From NCBI GenBank assembly GCA_045592785.1, contig JAZNVL010000017.1, forward strand, positions 5,775-69,774: 64,000 bases of DNA. The letters run 5' to 3'. Under the pieces are notes generated by a model. It was not told the origin of the DNA. It ran no database searches and worked only from the letters and a program-made list of their open reading frames with translations. Source of the stretch: RGIG8244 sp045592785. Lineage in GTDB: Bacteria; Verrucomicrobiota; Lentisphaeria; Victivallales; UBA1829. Shown one piece after another: positions 59,709-64,000 of the stretch (position 1 is its first letter; every line of letters starts with the position of its first letter). Both the position numbers and the translations under genes were made by a program.

Positions 59709-61802
59709 ATGAAACTCCCGGATCATTTGAAACTTTTTATCAGCGGGACATTGATCTCCATTATCGGAAACATAGTGCTGGGTCTGATCAATTATCTGGT
59801 CCGCCGCGTGATGGCAAATGAGCTTACTGCCGTGGATTATGGAAGTTTCTACGGGATTTTTTCACTTGTTACGATCATAATTTCATTTTGTGATTTGGGA
59901 ATGGTGAATGCGGGAACCATATTGATTGCAGAAGACAGGAGTAAGAATCGGGAAATTTTTTCCGGGCTTTTTCTGTTCAAACTCCTGTTTGGTCTGACGT
60001 TTGGAATTTTGATGCTTGCGCTGGGCAATGTGATTTCCAATCATTATCTTTCCGGCGGTGGCTGCACTATGATCTGCATTATGGCGTGTTATCTCGTGCT
60101 TGCCTCGGCGAACGGAGCATTTTTAGCCTATTACAACGGGAATATGCTGTATAAAGAAGGAAAGTTATTGCGTTGTTCTTTTGCGATTCTTTTGCTTTTG
60201 CTGACGATGTTTCTGACACCGGAAATGGGGGGGACCGGTGCCGCCGTTGCTTATCTTATGGCATTTGTTATCTATATACCGTTCAACCTGCTTTATGTAT
60301 TTCATCATGGTAAATTCGGTATGATGTGGCGTATCCCGAAAGAAACGCTGCGTCGTTTTCTGCACCTTTTCGGTGCTGTTTCTGTTATTGTTTTCATGCA
60401 GACACTGTTGTTCAATATGGATTCTGTCATGTTGACGTACTTGAAAGGGGCGGAGTCGACTGCAGTGTATAATGTGGCCCTGCCTGTCACGCAATTGCTG
60501 TTAAGTGTGCTTGTTTTTCATATTGTGTTCACACCTTTTGCAGTAAAACTTGTGAAAGAGCAGAAAATGACGGCACTGCGCGGGTATGTTATCGGTGCGA
60601 TCGTCGGAACACTTTGTATTATCCCTGTTGCTTTTTACGCTTGCAATTTGTTCGGGGCATGGTTGATTTCTCTGTTGTTCAACAGTCAGTATGCCGGAAG
60701 TGCCTCCCAGGTATTACCTTATCTTTTCTGTGGGTATATTCTGTATTCGTTCGGTGCATTTGTGATGCAGATCCTTCTTGCCATGCAGGCGAAAAAAACG
60801 TTGATGTTTATTGCGGTGACCTCGGTGCTCCTGAACTTCATCCTCAATATTATTTTTATTCAGCGATACGGAGTGATCGGGGCAGCTCTGGCGACGTTGG
60901 CTGGTTATTTATACTTTGCAGTATTCTGCAGTATTGTCTTTTTTTATAAGTGTTCTGCTGTCGGAAAAGAACTGAAAGACGGAAAAGAGCTCTTCACTTT
61001 TGCAATTTGTGCGTATAAGGACAGCCCGTATCTGGAAGAGGCGGTGCGTTCTGCAAAAGATCAAACCATGGAGTCTGCGATCGTGATCGCGACTTCCACG
61101 CCGTCAGCGTATATCGAAAATATTGCGAAGAAATATGATGTGTCTTACAAGGTCAATCCGGAAAGCCGCGGCATCGCCTCCGATTGGGAATTTGCTTTGT
61201 CCCAGATCCGTACCCCTTACGGAATGATCATGCACCAGGATGATATGTATTTCCGTGATTATGCCCGGAAAGTGACTGCGGCGTTTCTGCGTCATCCGGA
61301 TGCCGCCATTGTGTTTACCGATTATGGAGATCTGACGGAAGACGGGGGCGTGCATCCATGGCGTTTTTATCTTTTTGTGAAACGTCTTCTTCTCTGGGCA
61401 TTCTATATAAAACCGTATCACAAGAGTCGGTTTTTCAAACGGTCTGCGGTTGCCTTCGGGAATGCAATATCCTGTCCGTCAGTATCGTATAACATGTCGC
61501 ATCGGGCTGACTTTACATTTGACCGCAATTATTCTGTCAATTTGGATTGGGCAATGTGGCTTTCCCTTGCGGATAAGCCCGGCACGTTTGTATATGAACG
61601 GAATGTATTGATGGCGCATCGTATCAATGATAAGATGGAAAGTGCATCCGCAATCGCTGATAAGCGGCGGTATAACGAGGATCTTTCCATATTTACAACG
61701 ATATGGGGCGCAAAGTTCTCCCGCTTCTTGATGAAATTTTACCGCAAAGCATACGATGGTTGTATAACGCCGGACAAACCGGAAGAAAGGGCGCAGAAAT
61801 GA
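59709..61802 (+). CDS. Fusion of a Wzx-type polysaccharide flippase and a family 2 glycosyltransferase
   Basis: Residues ~1-425 form a 12-14-helix MOP-superfamily exporter (LVRRVMANELTAVDYGSFYGIFSL; DLGMVNAGTILIAED; LPYLFCGYILYSFGAFVMQILLAMQAKK), as in Wzx/RfbX. Residues ~430-690 are a GT2-like domain: FTFAICAYKDSPYLEEAVRSAKDQT, SRGIASDWEFALSQIRTPYGMIMHQDDMY with the DD metal site, then DWAMWLSLA. One frame spans both with no stop or ribosome site between. GTG at 59703 overlapping the previous stop is an alternative start. It probably links repeat-unit flipping with a sugar transfer. Confidence 0.85.
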   Translation: MKLPDHLKLFISGTLISIIGNIVLGLINYLVRRVMANELTAVDYGSFYGIFSLVTIIISFCDLGMVNAGTILIAEDRSKNREIFSGLFLFKLLFGLTFGILMLALGNVISNHYLSGGGCTMICIMACYLVLASANGAFLAYYNGNMLYKEGKLLRCSFAILLLLLTMFLTPEMGGTGAAVAYLMAFVIYIPFNLLYVFHHGKFGMMWRIPKETLRRFLHLFGAVSVIVFMQTLLFNMDSVMLTYLKGAESTAVYNVALPVTQLLLSVLVFHIVFTPFAVKLVKEQKMTALRGYVIGAIVGTLCIIPVAFYACNLFGAWLISLLFNSQYAGSASQVLPYLFCGYILYSFGAFVMQILLAMQAKKTLMFIAVTSVLLNFILNIIFIQRYGVIGAALATLAGYLYFAVFCSIVFFYKCSAVGKELKDGKELFTFAICAYKDSPYLEEAVRSAKDQTMESAIVIATSTPSAYIENIAKKYDVSYKVNPESRGIASDWEFALSQIRTPYGMIMHQDDMYFRDYARKVTAAFLRHPDAAIVFTDYGDLTEDGGVHPWRFYLFVKRLLLWAFYIKPYHKSRFFKRSAVAFGNAISCPSVSYNMSHRADFTFDRNYSVNLDWAMWLSLADKPGTFVYERNVLMAHRINDKMESASAIADKRRYNEDLSIFTTIWGAKFSRFLMKFYRKAYDGCITPDKPEERAQK

Positions 61803-62932
61803 ACCGGACCGAAACGCATCTTTTTATTTTGTGGAATAAGGCATTGGAGGATACCGGTAAGATCATCGCCGGGATCGAAAAGGAATTCAGTGTGCTTTCT
61901 GTTGATGATATTTATTGGGATAATAAGAAGTTCTTCACCAATTTCTGCCGGTTCTATACCAACAGTAAGGCGATCATTTTCTGGAAACTGCTTCATTGCG
62001 GACGTTCACCATTCCGTTTGATCATCGTCCGGGATGATAAGCCGGAATATACGGAAAGAAAGACCAATGCCGGGGTCGAGTTGGTCAATACTCACATGTT
62101 TGATTGCAAAAAACGTTTCCGCAGTATGTTGAAAAACGGACACCTGATACATGGTTCCAATTCCGTTGCGGAATTTACATGCAATTATATGATGCTCACC
62201 GGAACGCCACCTCCGTTTCAAAAATTTGAAAGTATGGCGAAATGGAATGGTGAGATCGGTAAGATCACGCCTGTGGTCCCCGGGGGAAAACCGTGGAAGG
62301 ATTTGGCAGAACTGTTTGATTTTCTGCGGGAATTTAAACCGTTTCTGGTTATGCGGAACTTTGAAAATCTCCCGGATTCCTGTCAGCTGGGACCTCATAG
62401 TGACATCGATATTATGACGGCTGCGCCCGCTGAATTTTGCCGTTTGCTCAATTTGAAGCGTGCATCCCGTATCCCCCGGCGTGCTGTCTGGCGTGTGCGT
62501 GTGGCAGATTCTTACGTCAATATGGATATACGGTCTCCGGGCGATGGGTATTACCCGGATAAGATGGCTGAAAGTATGATCGAAAGTCGCATCGTGAATG
62601 GGAACGGGATCCCGGTTCCCGGTGGAAAGGATTATTTTTATTCGTTATTGTATCACGCACTGATTCACAAATATGCACTTTCCGAAGAATACAGGGAACG
62701 TCTTGTGAAAATGGCACGGGCACTTTCCATTTTCCCGCAGGAAAAGGAAGATGAGAAAACGTTTCTGCTTCGGCTGCTTCACGATTACATGAAAGATAAT
62801 GCATATTCATTTGTTGAGCCTCGCGATTTGACTGTCAATTTCAATAATGATGCCGCGGGTGACGGAAAACTTTCCCTTTCCCTGTTGCGGAATATGAAAA
62901 ATATCCTCCGGAGAATTTTGAAAAAAGGGTGA
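61799..62932 (+). CDS. Polysaccharide-operon protein with nucleotidyltransferase-like motif
   Basis: A 377-residue soluble protein, start ATG 61799 overlapping the previous stop (ATGA). The segment MRNFENLPDSCQLGPHSDIDIMT near residues 200-222 has a Gly-Pro-His-Ser-Asp-x-Asp pattern reminiscent of nucleotidyltransferase-fold enzymes (GS...DxD). The N-terminal half (ILWNKALEDTGKIIAGIEKEF; FRLIIVRDDKPEY) is not recognised but could be a related fold. Attachment of a substituent to the polysaccharide is a guess; no firm family assignment. Confidence 0.6.
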   Translation: MNRTETHLFILWNKALEDTGKIIAGIEKEFSVLSVDDIYWDNKKFFTNFCRFYTNSKAIIFWKLLHCGRSPFRLIIVRDDKPEYTERKTNAGVELVNTHMFDCKKRFRSMLKNGHLIHGSNSVAEFTCNYMMLTGTPPPFQKFESMAKWNGEIGKITPVVPGGKPWKDLAELFDFLREFKPFLVMRNFENLPDSCQLGPHSDIDIMTAAPAEFCRLLNLKRASRIPRRAVWRVRVADSYVNMDIRSPGDGYYPDKMAESMIESRIVNGNGIPVPGGKDYFYSLLYHALIHKYALSEEYRERLVKMARALSIFPQEKEDEKTFLLRLLHDYMKDNAYSFVEPRDLTVNFNNDAAGDGKLSLSLLRNMKNILRRILKKG

Positions 62933-62936
62933 ATGT

Positions 62937-63821
62937 ATGCACTATTATCTTTTGGGAAATCAGCTTGCATTCCATTTTGAAACACCGGTTCCGGAAAAAC
63001 TTGCGGATAAACTGGTACACCACAAAACGGATAAACTTCCGCCCGGATCTGTTGCCATTGAGTTATATGGTTTTTCCGCGCGTGGATTGAAAGGAGTCCC
63101 ATGGCGTTTTTATAAAGGTGTTCCGTGGCGTGCTGAAACTGTTTACCGTGAAAATGGAACGTTGGAACGGGTTGTTTTTCAGGCTCCATTTTTCCGTATT
63201 TTTCTTTTTGTGCGTTTGGTGTTGCTTCCGTTATTGTGGCTGCTTGCTGTCCGCGCCGGTGGATTTTACCTGCTCGGTACGGTGTTTGTGAAAAATGATA
63301 CCACAACACTGCTTTTTGCTTCTCCGGGTGCCGGAAAAACAAGAATGACCCTGCAAATGCTCGCAAATGAAAATATTGATCTGATAGGCGATGGCTCGTT
63401 TATATACTTGCCCGGAGAAGGTTTTATCACGGTATTGCGGGAAATCGAGTTGAGACACAAAACCATTGCCGGGTTGACTTTTTATCAGAAGTTGACATGG
63501 CTTGTCAAGTTTCGTCTTTTGCTGTGTCACATCATTTCTTTTATGACCGGAAGGTATATATCTTTCAATGTAACGTTGCCTCCGGAAGCATTGGGATTAT
63601 CTTTCGTTAATGATCATGTGACAGCCGGACATCGTGTGGAATACGTTCACTCTTTCTGCGAGTCAGAGGAGATACGCAACGGGCGGATCACAGCAAATAT
63701 TATTTCTTATTTGCAAACCTATGTACGGTGTTATGCCAATATTTATTCCGGAGAATGGCCGATGGCACAGACAAAAGAAAAAATTGCAGATTTTATTGAA
63801 AAATATGATTTAGTTGATTGA
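62937..63821 (+). CDS. HPr-kinase-like P-loop protein in the polysaccharide operon
   Basis: A 294-residue protein with a Walker A motif in TTTLLFASPGAGKTRMTLQML near residue 122, embedded in a beta-rich setting (GGFYLLGTVFVKND before, IDLIGDGSFIYL after). That arrangement is typical of the HprK C-terminal domain: strand, P-loop, then an acidic strand. The N-terminal HprK domain and the HPr partner are not visible. A hydrophobic stretch near 80-105 may touch the membrane. Such HprK-like proteins occur in other surface-glycan clusters with unknown substrates. Start ATG 62937 follows AAAGGG. Confidence 0.65.
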   Translation: MHYYLLGNQLAFHFETPVPEKLADKLVHHKTDKLPPGSVAIELYGFSARGLKGVPWRFYKGVPWRAETVYRENGTLERVVFQAPFFRIFLFVRLVLLPLLWLLAVRAGGFYLLGTVFVKNDTTTLLFASPGAGKTRMTLQMLANENIDLIGDGSFIYLPGEGFITVLREIELRHKTIAGLTFYQKLTWLVKFRLLLCHIISFMTGRYISFNVTLPPEALGLSFVNDHVTAGHRVEYVHSFCESEEIRNGRITANIISYLQTYVRCYANIYSGEWPMAQTKEKIADFIEKYDLVD

Positions 63822-63886
63822 AAAATGAAGAAGATACAGTATGGTACTGTCATAACCATAGGTAATGTCAAAGGAAATATGAAAAA

Positions 63887-64000
63887 TTGAAAACTAAAGA
63901 GTGCGAACGGGAAGTACATCCGAACCCGTCCGCAGTCAAGCCGAAAATCGGCATAATCGGTCGCATTAATGCTCCCTTTTATTCCGTTTTAGGCTGTGAC
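63887..64000 (+). CDS. Start of a further gene, truncated by the window edge
   Basis: After a stop at 63863-63865 the frame is open to the window end. A TTG at 63887, 11 bp after AAAGGA, would start a protein whose first 38 residues include KPKIGIIGRINAPFY. No family can be named from this. The 65 bp before it hold no other convincing gene, only a 22-codon frame. Confidence 0.4.
   Translation, partial: MKTKECEREVHPNPSAVKPKIGIIGRINAPFYSVLGCD

Overview
The window looks like chromosome of a Gram-negative-type, fermentative or anaerobic bacterium, most likely of the PVC group and perhaps Lentisphaerota (Victivallis-like). This is an inference from gene content: pyrophosphate-dependent phosphofructokinase, lysine synthesis through an LL-diaminopimelate aminotransferase (DapL), a SecD-SecF fusion, a GHL10-type glycosidase, a formylglycine-generating-enzyme-fold protein, GmhB and a Pal lipoprotein. 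There is no rRNA or other phylogenetic marker to settle it. Genes are densely packed, often with ATGA or TAATG overlaps. One promoter type recurs (TTGAAA or TTGCAT, 16-17 bp, TATATT).

Layout. 1-1776 (-): start of a large WecA/TagO-like phosphoglycosyltransferase that runs off the left edge. 1981-7401 (+): pfp, gatC, gatA, a thioredoxin-fold secreted protein and a phosphoesterase. 7391-13563 (-): gmhB, an ABC flippase, metG and a secreted coiled-coil protein. 13705-20471 (+): RNase HIII, an aminotransferase with a LysA-like decarboxylase, then mreB, tsaB and a glycosidase. 20627-23730 (+): yajC-secDF. 23818-30869 (-): an ilvE-regulator-acyl ligase-FGE-fold-mutS run. 31064-34646 (+): Pal lipoprotein, a secreted unknown and PepF. 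34663-38257 (-): a four-gene sugar or cyclitol-type oxidoreductase operon with an unusual AroD-like protein. 38476-44382 (+): dapL, ilvB, a ferritin-like protein, a stand-alone Lrp-type RAM protein, comF, accD and the SRP RNA. 44384-49880 (-): MFS transporter, LysR regulator, mntP, aspartate kinase and homoserine dehydrogenase. 50075-54824 (-): GH20 hexosaminidase, an orphan OppC-like permease and mnmG. 54999-56523 (+): FKBP and an AraC regulator. 56627-57083: tRNA-Asn and a repeat-rich spacer. 57084-64000 (+): a less GC-rich surface-polysaccharide operon continuing past the right edge.

How genes work together. Aspartate kinase, homoserine dehydrogenase, DapL and LysA cover much of aspartate-family synthesis, and IlvB with IlvE belong to branched-chain synthesis. 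GmhB, the ABC flippase, the WecA-like enzyme and the right-hand operon (GT-C enzyme, two GT2 modules, Wzx-like flippase, HprK-like protein) concern surface glycans.

The most unusual DNA is next to tRNA-Asn. The last 19 bases of the tRNA plus 21 downstream bases are repeated exactly 129 bp later, enclosing a unit of three small hairpins. Two inverted arrays of 10-bp repeats follow, just upstream of the polysaccharide operon promoter.
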